A stretch of DNA of 64,000 bases from Bostrychus sinensis (taxonomy: Eukaryota > Chordata > Actinopteri > Gobiiformes > Eleotridae). The DNA lies in the NCBI GenBank assembly GCA_020698575.1, contig CM036243.1, forward strand, positions 29,123,403-29,187,402, read 5' to 3'. Every line of letters starts with the position of its first letter. Position 1 is the stretch's first letter. The notes beneath the pieces are model-generated. The model was not told the DNA's origin. It saw only the letters and a program-made list of their open reading frames with translations, and ran no database searches. Below, piece by piece: positions 35,138 to 45,654 of this stretch. The translations under genes and the position numbers were made by a program.

Positions 35138-36077
35138 TTAAAAGGTCCCCTATTATGATAAATCTACATTTTCTGAGCTGTTATAATGCAGTTTGCACTT
35201 TAAAAAACAGTGGTGGAAGAAGTAAAAGTGCAGATAAAAGAGCAAACATTTACTCAAGTAAAGGTAAAAGTATCACATGAAAATTTCTACTTAAGTATAA
35301 AAGTACTTACTTTCAAATGTATTTGTGAGTAAAAAAGCAAGTTTTTCACCCAGATTCAAGAACTGAATGAATCTGGTAAATGTGAGGGATTTTGCTGAAA
35401 AACTGTGCTGTAAACCAATAGTTAACAAGACTGAATCTGTAGTGAGTTTTTTTTTTTTTTTTTTTTCTGAAGAGTACTACTTTACTGCATTGTTTATACT
35501 CATGTACTGTGTCTACATTGACGACACAGCAAAAACGAATGATTTTAAACCAAAACTCAGAATACTTTTTACTTCAAACTCATTATTGTAGTGGAGTAAA
35601 AAGTAAAGATACTTGCTCTAAAATGTAGTGAAGTAAAAGTACCTCTTGTAAAATGTACTCAAGTAAAGTGCAGATACATGAAAATTGTACTTCAGTAAAG
35701 TACAGTAAAGTAATTAAGTACTTTTACTTTGTTACATTCCACCACTGTTAAATATATATCTGAAGTAGTATTTTCTTTCACTCACACTTGTTTGAGTAAT
35801 CCTGTTTGCTGAGCCCCACTACAAAGAAGTCGGAGCATTTGGCTCTTTGTTAGCGTCATGTTGCTAATAGCCGTGCTAAATAATCATTTTATTCTCAGTC
35901 CAGTCCCGAGTGTTGCCAGCAGGGGGCAACAGACCCCGAATCTAATTGTTTTCTGCCGAGTCAAAGTAACAAAAAGAATACATATTAAACATATACATTA
36001 TTTTAGGTTATAAAACATGAAAAACTAATGCAAAGGTGTCCAACGCTATTTCAAAAAGCATAATATGGGATCTTTAA
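35138..36077. mobile_element. R2 TTAA-flanked element carrying a nested hAT
   Basis: TTAAAAGGTCCCCTATTATG at the left and CATAATATGGGATCTTTAA at the right. Without the 540-bp hAT it is about 400 bp. The interior includes 'tagccgtgctaaataatcat', shared with 43365-43400. Confidence 0.85.
35208..35747. mobile_element. R4 hAT-like element, complete
   Basis: CAGTGGTGGAA at 35208 and TTCCACCACTG ending at 35747: 11-bp perfect inverted ends. Flanks TTAAAAAA and TTAAATAT give an imperfect 6/8 target duplication. Interior rich in 'aagtaaaagta' motifs; no ORF of its own. It defines the R4 family for the window. Confidence 0.88.
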
Positions 36078-36739
36078 CTAATACTCAGTTTAACTCAGAA
36101 TAAACCAATTATTTTACTTTACTTTTGGAAGCAAACAGGAGCAACCACACAGGCTTTATGTTAGGTATGACCTCTAAAACTAGAATAGTCAAGGTCTATC
36201 TGCATTACATAGAAGGTAATTTTATGCATTTCCTAATATTACTGATTCTGTTTCTAATTTCTACAACAACAAAGCTGCCTATTAATATGTACAAGCTCAA
36301 AATTATGGGCCTTTCTTTAACAATATTTTGGAAAAAATACACCGATTTAAAAGGTCATTCAAGCAGTACAGTAGTTTAGTCTCTCAGGTCTTGCTCCTAC
36401 CTGCTTCTCCTAACTGTGAGGGTCGAGGCTACTATCTACTGTAGTGAATAATTTAACTATAAAGGTATCTACAAAATACTTAACCCAATGAATATGGAAA
36501 GTCTTTCAGAAACATTGTCCTTTTGGAAAATTCATTACTCTATTTCAAAGGAGTTAAAAAACTAGAACATGTAGTCATGAACCTTCATGTTTGGGAGAGA
36601 ATATGCTGTTACTAGTTTCAACCACAACATGTTTAAATTCATATAGCACATTATTTAGCTTTGGTCTCCACTGACCTTGTCTTTTTTTGCAGTGTTTTGG
36701 TGAATGTCATTTCTCCAAAAGTGATCTGTACATTTCATA
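36078..36739. other. Intronic sequence, nothing recognised
   Basis: AT-rich, apparently unique. Confidence 0.35.
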
Positions 36740-37480
36740 AAGAAAACCTCTGGGATTTCTCACCTCAATCCTCCCTCAATAACAACACAAGACAATTTAG
36801 CCAGACACTCTCCTCCCCCCGTACACTGGATCTAATTTGGCGTCGGTCGCCTCGGCTGACCTGCGGGGTTAGCCAATCTCTGCAGGCCAGCCCGGATCAT
36901 GTGGGCGGTCAGGGTTCTTTAATTAAACGGCGCTGCTTTTTACCTTCATTATTTCGATGATAATTAGCTGCGAGAACGTGGCCTTGGCTTATTAGAGTCT
37001 TGTAAAGCGAGGAGGTGACACTCTCAGTGAATAAAGACAGATGGTTGGAGCTATTACAAGACCCAAGGCAAGCAAGAAGCACCAAAGGCAAAATGCGCCG
37101 CAGCAGAGTTTGTCATTGACACCTCTATTGACTGCCTGCTGAATGATACATGGCAAAAAACACAAAAGAAAAATTAATAAGTTCAGCTAAGGCTTTCATT
37201 TCATATATTAGTGACTACTGTCCTTTTGTAGGCGGCCGCTGACACAGCCTGTTATTAAATGATTCAGTGCATAATTAATTGGGTGACATTGAGCAGACAT
37301 TGACTCTGGAATTAATACGGCTGGCTGTGTTAAAGTTTGTTAAACACAAACAAAAAGTTCAAGGTATGCCACCTGTAATTTTCTGTATCCGTCACTCATA
37401 GCAACAGAGATACGACTGCCTTTAGGTTACCTTTCATTTACAGATCGCTATAGGGAATCATTCACACTGGTTCTTTGGGT
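36740..37480. other. Unique block, strongest candidate conserved non-coding element
   Basis: About 740 bp free of any repeat family in the window, with alternating GC-rich stretches and AT cores of homeodomain type: TTTAATTAAA at 36918-36927, 'gatgataattagctg' around 36955-36970, 'cataattaattggg' at 37270-37283. It lies about 1.4 kb from the middle exon. Enhancer function is inference. Confidence 0.35.
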
Positions 37481-37519
37481 TTTATGTCAAATGCCCTTCT
37501 TAATGCAACCTTTACCATT

Positions 37520-37840
37520 TATCGAGGCTGGCTGGGGTCTTTGGCTTCATGTTGGGAAGACTTGATGTTTCTAAGTGGTTCTAAGAAAATATTTTGCTGT
37601 CCAAGTACCATCATTAATGGCGTTAATCTTGACTAACCCAGGACAATCCAGGGTTAAAATAGGAAGTAACAGAAAAAATCCATTACTTACATATGGCAGG
37701 ACACCTCAAGAACTAAACTATTAGAACAAATCAAGGACTAAACCAGGACTAAGCAGAGATAACAACTTGCCTCTAAATTACACAAAATCAAACTTGAACT
37801 GCAATAGAATGCTTCATTTGTCTTTTTTTCTGGGCTTAGG
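37520..37840. mobile_element. R3 hAT-like fragment
   Basis: 'aagtggttctaagaaaatat', 'ccaagtaccatcattaatgg' and 'ctaaaccaggactaagcaga' mark R3. The preceding 'ggctggggtctttggcttca' recurs at 37848 in altered form, which suggests local duplication. Confidence 0.6.
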
Positions 37841-37977
37841 ACTAGCTGGAGTCTTTGGCTCCATCTGGGGAAACCCTTAATCTCTTGTGTGAAGGCTGTG
37901 CTATACATCTAAGTGTAACTAGACACAGACAGTGCAGAGTAAGCCACTGTCACTGTTCGCAGATGAGTGGTGTAGAC

Positions 37978-38790
37978 CAGCACCACCTCTGAAAATATTT
38001 GGCTTTCCAAGAACCATCATTAATTGAATACAATTAGTCTAAATCTTGATTAAACCTCCCCTGGCCGGCCAGAAAAACTCTTTTCATATTCTATACAAAG
38101 ACATTAGTCTGGTACCCCTTTGCATAAATTTTGTTTCTATGGGCGGGACAGTCACATGAGGAGAGTGGGATGTAAGCAGTGCACCGCTGACCCAAACAAA
38201 CATGGCAGTTTGCCGGTTATGCCATAAAACACCAGAATACAAACAGCTCTGTACTTATTTCTGAATGGGGACAGCAGCAAAACCCAGTTATACAAAGACT
38301 TGTGGAAAAGGTGGGTTTGCTTGAATCCGGTTATGTCGGACGTCAACAGGACTTTACTGTTGTTAAAATGGAAACAAGCCGAAGGAAAAAAAAAAAAAAA
38401 CACACACAGAGGAATGAACAACAACAAGGACTTCAGCAGAATCAACAGGTGACAAAGGAAAGCACTAAACACCGTTAATCAGATGAGATAAGTTATAAAA
38501 TTAGCTTGGTAGCCAGCACTACCTTGGTTAGCTTCTGCATTCATGAGATGCGCTGCAGATAATTGGCTGTGATAGCCCAGTTCCAAATCCAGTGGATAAA
38601 ACTAGGACTAAACAAGGACAGACTCAAGAACTAAACCATTAGGAGCATTAAAGACTAACCCAGGACTAAGCAGTGATCTTAACATGGCTCTAAATTAAAA
38701 TAAATCAGAAATGGAAAAAAACCCTAACAATCACCAGAAGAAGTCCATGTACCTCCAGTGGTACCCGCACCACTACTTGTGTTAATTCAA
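37978..38790. mobile_element. R3 hAT-like copy split by a ~540-bp insert
   Basis: R3 left part at 37978-38055 ('accacctctgaaaatatttg') resumes at about 38595 ('ggataaaactaggactaaac') and ends 'agtggtacccgcaccacta'. The insert 38056-38594 contains a poly(A) run (38386-38400) and CpGs, and its type is not recognised. Confidence 0.6.
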
Positions 38791-38882
38791 TGGAACCAGA
38801 TCAAAAAAGTATTAGATCTTGTTTTTCCACAAATGTTTAATATCACTGCTCATTTTCACTTTACAAAAAATGAGTGTCTTAC

Positions 38883-38982
38883 CTTCCTCTTGTTGTTGGG
38901 GCTCACATAGAGATAACTGAGAATGGTCTTGGCCCCCACTTTGTCATTGAGCTTCTGGTACGTGCCTCCATAGTCTGTCGAC
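38883..38982 (-). CDS. sorcs3: SorCS receptor VPS10-domain exon, second of three
   Basis: This 100-nt minus-strand exon has acceptor cgtttcag above 38982 and donor gtaaga below 38883. Its first base completes the split Arg codon from the 57 kb exon. It then encodes 33 residues beginning STDYGGTYQKLNDKVG and ending VSPNNKRK, and finishes in phase 0. STDYGGTY fits the Asp-box pattern S-x-D-x-G-x-T-(W/F/Y) that recurs in VPS10 propeller blades. The reading frame is open throughout and the substitutions are conservative against what I recall of vertebrate SORCS3 (YGTTYEKLNDKVGLKT), so this looks like a functional exon. The upstream intron is 38983-57134 and the downstream intron 9131-38882. Confidence 0.95.
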
Positions 38983-39260
38983 CTGAAACGTAATCAGAAA
39001 GACCTTGATGAATTACTTGTTGCAATTAAAACATCTCCACTGAGGATACAGACTTCGGGGCCAAAGGGCGTTGACGTAATAGAGAGTCTCTGGTTCAGTT
39101 TGGGGGCAGCGGGAGGAGGCCCAGCAGGAATCTAGGGCCACGGCACTGCGGTCACTGTTCACCGACTTCAGCTGCTGGGTTTATCACGCACAAACAACAC
39201 GGCCTGCATCCCAGTCACCAATGAATGTTAATTAAAATGGTTCTCATTAGGATGCAGCTT
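38983..39260. other. Intron flanking the middle exon, unique
   Basis: Repeat-free and GC-richer (39060-39220), upstream of the exon in gene sense, with 'tgaatgttaattaaaatggt'. It could be a conserved intronic element or part of splicing control. Confidence 0.25.
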
Positions 39261-39889
39261 ATGTGTTGTTCAGTTCTTACAAACACAATTAATAAAAACT
39301 AATAAAAACACCATGTTGGAAATATGTTTAAATTGCAAATGTAAAGTAATAGCTGAACATTAAAGTGTGAATTATAGTTTACTGCATGATTGTTGTTTCC
39401 ATATTCCTTGTTTTGATAAATGGTGCATGGTGCATAGAAATATGGGAACATAGGGCTGACCCCCGTGATTCAGTATAAAAGGGTTTCTGCAGGCTTCAAT
39501 AAGTTTATGTAAGCCTTTTTTATATCTTTTTAAGAAAATTAAGACCAATTTTGTGAGCATGCAGTGTACAAAATGTTTGTGACAGTGAGTGCTACAAAAA
39601 ATTTGGTCTTGTTAAGAAAAGGTCCAAGCTCGGGTATTGGTCACAATAACTTTTTAGGTAGTTGCATCAAATTTAAAGCCTTAAATTCAGACTTTTTAGA
39701 CTTTTTATGACCCTGCAGAAACCCTTGAAAACAAATGGCCAAATTATGGACAATAAAAGCACATTTTTGGAAGGGCATTGCAATTAGTTAGGCATACCAG
39801 AAGCTCCAGGCTGGAAGTGGGCTGCAAATAGGACGGGTTAATTTGAGAAGTTTTGAATTCAAAGTCATAGTTAATTCCTGTTGGGTAAA
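39261..39889. other. Intronic sequence, nothing recognised
   Basis: AT-rich and apparently unique. Confidence 0.3.
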
Positions 39890-40350
39890 AAAAGTCAGTA
39901 AAACAACCAACGGAGAAGAGATATTATCTTCCACGGGACAGTCTGAACAGGTGAGTTTTTAGGATGAGAGAGTCTATGTTGCGAATGTTGTGTGGCAGAG
40001 ATTTCCAGAGGTAAGGAGGAGAGCAGCCTGAAGGCTCCTGCCCCCGGAGAGGACAAATGGGGCAGGAGGAGCGGACAGGTGGCCCGAGGAAAAGGTAGTA
40101 AGTGGATCGGAGAGTATGTATGGCTGGAGGAGGTTGCACAGATACGGGGGTCCAAGATTATGACGTGCTTTAAAAGTGAGAAGTAGAATTTTATAATTGA
40201 TACCACATTTTACCAGGAGCCAATGAAGTTGACTGAGGACAGGGGTGATGTGATCAGAGGGGAGGGGGTCCTGGTGAGGATGTGGGCGGCTGAGGAGTCT
40301 ACACCAGTTTATGGAGGGTTTTTTGGGGCAGACCAAACAGAAGAAAATTA
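39890..40350 (-). pseudogene. LINE (L2-like) 3' fragment, RT C-terminus
   Basis: Minus-strand translation gives HITPVLSQLHWLLVKCGINY and KILLLTFKARHNLGPPYLCN, then after a frameshift WKSLPHNIRNIDSLILKTHL. These are the familiar C-terminal residues of L2-type LINE reverse transcriptase proteins in fish. 5'-truncated and frameshifted. Same strand as the host gene. Confidence 0.82.
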
Positions 40351-40790
40351 GATAAATAGCCAAAATTGTGAAAGAAACATGTTACTTTATCATAGTTACT
40401 GTATGATTGTTGAACATTCTGCCAAGAAATAGCTGTTTCTATGTAGTACTAAAAAATTAAGAAGCATTTTGGGTTCCAGCGTCCAACATATCCAGTAATT
40501 GGATAACAAATATGCAAAGTATTTTGGTTAATCACTAACATTTCCTAATCATTTGTTATGATTAGCAAAGAAGTATGGTGGTTTCTGGTTAACAGAAGGC
40601 AACTTAAGCTGTTGAATGTAATTTATCCAAACAACAAATAAGTAGTAGGTTGGCCATTTTGTGCTTCAAACAAACTGTCCGACTTCAGTACAGGTGTATT
40701 TCCCCTCCTCTCACTGCAGCCGTGCACTTTCGTTCACAATCCAGGCGAGGCACAGTTCATCTCGAACGAGCCTCAAGCAACAAGTGAACG
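40351..40790. other. Intronic sequence, nothing recognised
   Basis: May include the eroded left part of the hAT element that follows. Confidence 0.3.
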
Positions 40791-40799
40791 AGCTAAAGC

Positions 40800-41306
40800 A
40801 ACATGAGTGACCAAAAAGACACATTGCTAAATGGACAATTCTGCTTCAAATCGTCACCAGACAACAATATAGACAAAACAAAAGTTATGTGCAGTCTATG
40901 CAAGGATGAGTTCAATTACCACTGGAGTAACACAGTTCCTAGTATTTACACATGTTGTGAACCACAACAATTGTTATTAATTGAAGAATTAAACTTATTG
41001 TTAAAGTTCTAAAAGAGATTGCACATGCTTTTTTAGGTAAGTTTTGTGTATTTGTTGGTTGTACCTTATTTAGGCAAACTTTGTCTGAGTTACAGGTCTC
41101 AAAGAGACTAATAATTTATTTTCATTGCAAGTTTTGTTTGCATTGCACAAGTTTACAATAAAGTATGTGAAGGTTAATTCAAAATAAATGTTCTAAATTT
41201 ACAATTTTGTGTTTGTACGTGAATTCATAATACGATTAATCGCGATAAATTTTTTTCAGATTTGCGATTAATTAGTTAATTTTTTAAATCAATTCCCGGC
41301 CCTAAT
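40800..41306 (+). pseudogene. BED-finger hAT transposase remnant and right terminus
   Basis: ATG at 40804 opens MSDQKDTLLNGQFCF and continues to KVMCSLCKDEFNYH, matching the start of a BED zinc finger (C-x2-C, then F-x-Y-H) of fish hAT transposases. The His pair is lost and the ORF stops at 41012. The right end 'gcgattaattagttaattt' followed by 'aatcaattcccggcccta' to about 41304 resembles a hAT terminus (complement TAGGGCCGGGAATTG). Internally deleted and dead. Confidence 0.6.
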
Positions 41307-41520
41307 ATTTTTATAATCAGCTGCTACCTTTTTTTGGAGGGGTTTGCCACAATGAACCAGTGGCACTGTGAATAGGCAGATTTTTTACGTCAGATGCCTG
41401 ATTCCTGTTTTGACCAGCTACACAATGTGACTTCGAGTAATGTGGGTGAGCTGTCGTGCCCCAGGACCTGACGACAGTATGCCCTTCGAGTGATGTCCAC
41501 ACCGTGAACGCTCAGTCCAC
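41307..41520. other. Intronic sequence, nothing recognised
   Basis: Short spacer before the AAT microsatellite. Confidence 0.3.

Positions 41521-41577
<57 letters not shown>
41521..41577. repeat. (AAT)19 microsatellite
   Basis: Uninterrupted, 57 bp. Tyr-rich and Ile-rich ORFs across it are artefacts. Confidence 0.97.
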
Positions 41578-42854
41578 TTTTTATTACATTTTTTATCCCA
41601 CTACTAGCTGCCATGTAATACATAAAAAAATAAATAAAAAAAAACTACTACTACTTAGTACACACTTAACCTTTCCTGTTAAAATTCATTCAAAGTTCTT
41701 ATCCCAGCTTTGATTCACGATAAGTCTTCCAGTAACCAGCTCAGCCCCAGGTGTAAAATTTGACTATTATTGTTGCTGAATGCAGTGAACTTTTAATGTC
41801 AACAGTTTGGTGAAGTTTGTGTTGTTAGTTTGCCTTTGCCAATGGGGTAAGGACATTTTGGCCCGGGCCAGGTCCACACAGAGCGCGATTTTCAGATCTG
41901 TGTCCTGACCTCCACCTCATGCAACACCTTTAGTGAGAAGTCAACCAAGAGCCAAGTCTCACTAATCCTTCTGAAAAACACTAAATCCCAGCTGCTAGAC
42001 TCCAAACCTGAACTTTATACCCCACGCTCGCTTTAAAGGATTGCAAGATTAGTTTTTTTGTTTGTTTGTTTTTTTGCCGTATGTAAACGGTAATCATATG
42101 GCAAAAGTTATTAATTATGCAGAAGAATGTATGTTAGTTGGCCACAGATGTTAGAGGAAGGATGCCATTTATCTAGAGCCAAAATGTTTCTTGTCAGCAA
42201 CATTAATATGCATGATCTAATTACTTACCTTCAAACATATACACATTAATAGTATACAGCTGAATAAAATGTGTGCTATTTAACATAACAGGTAGACATA
42301 GAAACGACTGGAAGTATAAATACTATGACAAGAAATAAAAAGGAGTATAAATGAGCCTTAAGATTAAAGTCATGAGGTCTGCTAACAGGCAGAAAAGAGA
42401 GGTGTAAGATATTTCACTGTAACCTGTAATGTAACCATTAAATGCAACCAAAAGTAACACACAGTTTACATAGTTATAGTAATAATGATATGGTTTAGAG
42501 AAACAGTCAGGAGCACAGACATGGAAGTCAAGCAATGTACAAAGGAATAAAATAAGCTTTATATTCAATTGAAACCATTTCAAATTTTAAAAGTCTTGGA
42601 TCCAAACTATTTGAACTATGTTGGGCAATCTTCAGTCAAATAAACACTGCTATTCACCAGGTAATTCCAAATCAGTGTTCAATTCTGGAGCATCTGCAGA
42701 ACTTCAAATAACTTGTCTGAGTTGTCATGTCTAATTTATTTTGAAAGCCTCCATAATGGACTAATTTCACATGAAAATAGAGCAAAAGTCTAACTCTTGG
42801 AAAGCCTAAAACTGCCGCAAATATCTCACAGAAAACCTCTTGTGACTTCAAACG
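41578..42854. other. Intronic sequence, nothing recognised
   Basis: AT-rich and mostly unique. 41860-42020 is GC-richer and repeat-free. Confidence 0.35.
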
Positions 42855-43088
42855 AGGCAATCACCGGCATCGACTCATGTTTGTTGTCGGCACCTTTTCT
42901 CAACGCAGCCGTTAATACCACACATGAGTTGCTCTTTGAACGTTATATGCCCCAAAAATGCAGAAATATTCAGAGTGATTCTTCCTCATTTACTATCCCT
43001 TTGAGATCTATGACAGGACAATTTCTTCCATTGCATTCATCACAATATAGGACCACCACAGCCAGGATACATTATGGGACAGTTCCAG
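42855..43088. repeat. Dispersed repeat, copy also at 44340-44590
   Basis: 'cctcatttactatccctttg', 'tataggaccaccacagccag' and 'cattatgggacagt' reappear slightly changed at 44475-44580. Family unknown. Confidence 0.6.
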
Positions 43089-43870
43089 TCAAAGGTCCCC
43101 ACTTTTTTAAGCTTATAGCCATGTTTTAATATTGTTTCCATTTCAAAAACATACCTGGGGTAGTATCGTGTTTCATTCACGCATGTTTGAGTAATCCTCT
43201 GAGCTGTTGCCCACCTCATGAACTCAAAAACCTAGACTCGTGACACCAAGGAAGTGCTCCTGTGCATTTTTAAAGCCCATGCACCATCATCGGACTCATT
43301 CTGATCATTGCAGAGCTTAAATTGCCGTCACTACGAAGCAGTCAGTCATTTATCTATCTGTTAGTGTCATTTTGCTAATAGCTGTGCTAAATAGCCATTT
43401 TATGCACTGTCCAATCTGCACTGTTGCCAGTAGTTTTAAATTTGTTTTGTTTTTTGTTTTGTTTTTAAGCTTTTTGAAATTTAGGACACCTCTGCATTAG
43501 CATTTTACATTGTATAACCCCAAAAGAATATTAACAAGATGTTTAACAAGAAAAAAAAAATACTTGTATATCATTCTGATGTTAAAAGAAAATAAGATGT
43601 GTAAGGAAAGCTTTACATTTCTGTTTGAAGTAATGTATGTTGGTAATATCAGACTTAAGTCACTATTAAAAAGGTTTTTTATCCCAAAAATACAGCAATT
43701 TTGCTGTTCCTCAGACACCTAATCCAAGCGTTCTCTGCAAAATCAAAGTGACATCTCCTTAAAAGATGTTTTCCATAGACATAAATTATTTTAAGTTATA
43801 AAATGAAAGATACTAATGCAGACATGTCCTAAATTTCAAAAAGCCAAAAAACATAATATGGCTCGGTTTA
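43089..43870. mobile_element. Rearranged R2 cluster with inverted ends
   Basis: Left part 'caaaggtcccc' and 'acgcatgtttgagtaatcct' matches R2 (26932, 63470). 'tttttgaaatttaggacacc' at 43472 is an inverted match to 'gtcctaaatttcaaaaagcc' at about 43829. Between them lies an A-rich-headed repeat (43555-43720) that recurs at 44325-44450. Confidence 0.6.
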
Positions 43871-44180
43871 CTGACTGGCTCACATGGGCATAATCATATA
43901 GAATCAAACTGGGATCTTTTAGTTTGAGGGTAAATGCTTTCATTATTTTTGAGTTATTCTGCTAACACTGGTGCAAATATAACCTCTATGGCACATCCAA
44001 GAACCAGTCATTGAACAGATCACATGAGTGCAATCTTATAGACCTCAACTGGGATTTTTAACTTCAGGGGTAAATGCTCTGTCCATTGAGACCTTTACTG
44101 GCCTAGTATCTTGCTACTGCACACTATTTTTTGAGTCATCTTGCTGACAGACTAACATACCAACAAACAGACACTAGCCA
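43871..44180 (-). mobile_element. Two tandem S2 tRNA-like SINE copies
   Basis: 'gatcttttagtttgagggta' with 'aatgctttc' (43914-43942) and 'caggggtaaatgctctgtcc' (44063-44085) are complements of the S2 head. Each is followed by a 'gagttattctgctaacactg'-like segment, so the unit is repeated about every 140-200 bp. Confidence 0.55.
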
Positions 44181-44600
44181 AAAATATAACCGCGGTAAAT
44201 ATTGGCAATGCATTCACAAGATGTTTTTTCTTCTTTCTTTGTGGTTTTCCCTTCTTTTCCAGGCTTCGGACTGGCACAAAGCGTACACTATCTTGCGACC
44301 CCTTGTGGCTGGATTATTCGCAAGACAAAAAATAGTTGTATGTCATTCTGATGTTAAATGAAAATGAGATAAGTAAGGAAAGCTTTAAATTTCTGCTTGA
44401 AGTAATGTTGGTAATATCACACCATTAAAAAGGTTTTATATCCCAAAAATACAGAAATATCCATAGCAATTTTGCCTCATTTACCGCCCCTTTGGGGTCT
44501 ACAACGGGACAATCTCCTCCAGTGGCTGTTCATCAAATATAGGACCATCACAGCCGGGACACATCATAGGACAGTGACATCACTAGAATCGATCGGCTCA
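44181..44600. repeat. Second copy of the 42855/43555 dispersed repeats
   Basis: 44325-44450 matches 43555-43720 and 44455-44590 matches 42960-43088, in the same orientation. Confidence 0.6.
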
Positions 44601-45109
44601 CATGGGCCACAGTCATGTGATTTAGGGGCCAATGACTTATTTTTAGTGTCACAGCAACTTTCGCCACGGACCAATAAAAGAGCCCACCAGAGGCCAGAGA
44701 GATGAGAGATGCATTAAAGTGAAAATGATGGTTTCTCAAGGACGACGATTCGGGAGTGAAACTTGTGAGAGGCTATTGACAGCGCAGTGTGTGGGTGGGA
44801 ATCTCTGCTCGGACCAAACCGCGCTGAAATCATCCAATATGGGGCTGCAGGCTCCGCGGGGCGCAGAGGTGAGCCAATACTTCCCACTGGCCACAGGTAG
44901 TATTAAACACATGGGGAGGAAGGTGGAAAGTATGGGATTGTTGTCTTGTATTTGAGGAAAATTGTAAACCCCAAACAGCATATTGTTACAAGTAATAAGA
45001 TTAAATTAATAGTTACTGGAAAGATGTTATTGAGCTGTCTGCTTACGCTGAAAACCAACAAAATATTAAAAAAGGGAAATAGAAATGCTTGAATAGTAAA
45101 GATATAATG
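44601..45109. other. Intronic sequence, nothing recognised
   Basis: 44600-44900 is GC-richer with overlapping short ORFs and no domains. Confidence 0.3.
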
Positions 45110-45200
45110 CCAGCCTGGACTTGTACCATTGGATCTTCTAGTTCAAGGGTAAATGCTCCACCAGTTGAGACACAAAGCCTTTATATCTCACAATCTACTA
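45110..45200 (-). mobile_element. S2 tRNA-like SINE fragment
   Basis: 'ttctagttcaagggtaaatg' followed by 'ctccaccagttgagac', the complement of the S2 head. Confidence 0.5.
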
Positions 45201-45654
45201 GAAGTAATCATTTCTTTCTTTACTGGACTTGAGGCTGGAGCATCTTTGGCCCTGTCTTGCAATAGTGTGTTTTTAAATCAGGCAATTCAGGTAATAAAAA
45301 GTAATAATTTCTCACTTGGCTTTCCTGAAAATTTTACTAAAAGCTATCAAACTAAATAACCACTGCTGGAGATAAAATAAATTCCTTGATGGAGCTAATA
45401 ATTGGAAATGCATTTTATCAAGATGTTTAAAAAGGCTGCGATAATTGTGGAAAGGCATTATTCCAACACTGAAATTTAAACTTTGGTTTGACTTAATGAC
45501 TTCTCATATTGTTTTGGTGGCAAGCCAGTTTTTAATTTGTTGAGCAGAAAAAAGGCAGGATGGGTGGTTATGCTGATATAGAGGGTTGTCTGGTGGGGCT
45601 GGGGTCTGGATGAAAAACATCAAATCAGGTACGATTTGTAATGAAACATTGCAC
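45201..45654. other. Intronic sequence, nothing recognised
   Basis: AT-rich, apparently unique. Confidence 0.3.

Noticed and set aside
41390..41713. Tyr- and Ile-rich ORFs
   Set aside because: Translation of the (AAT)19 microsatellite.
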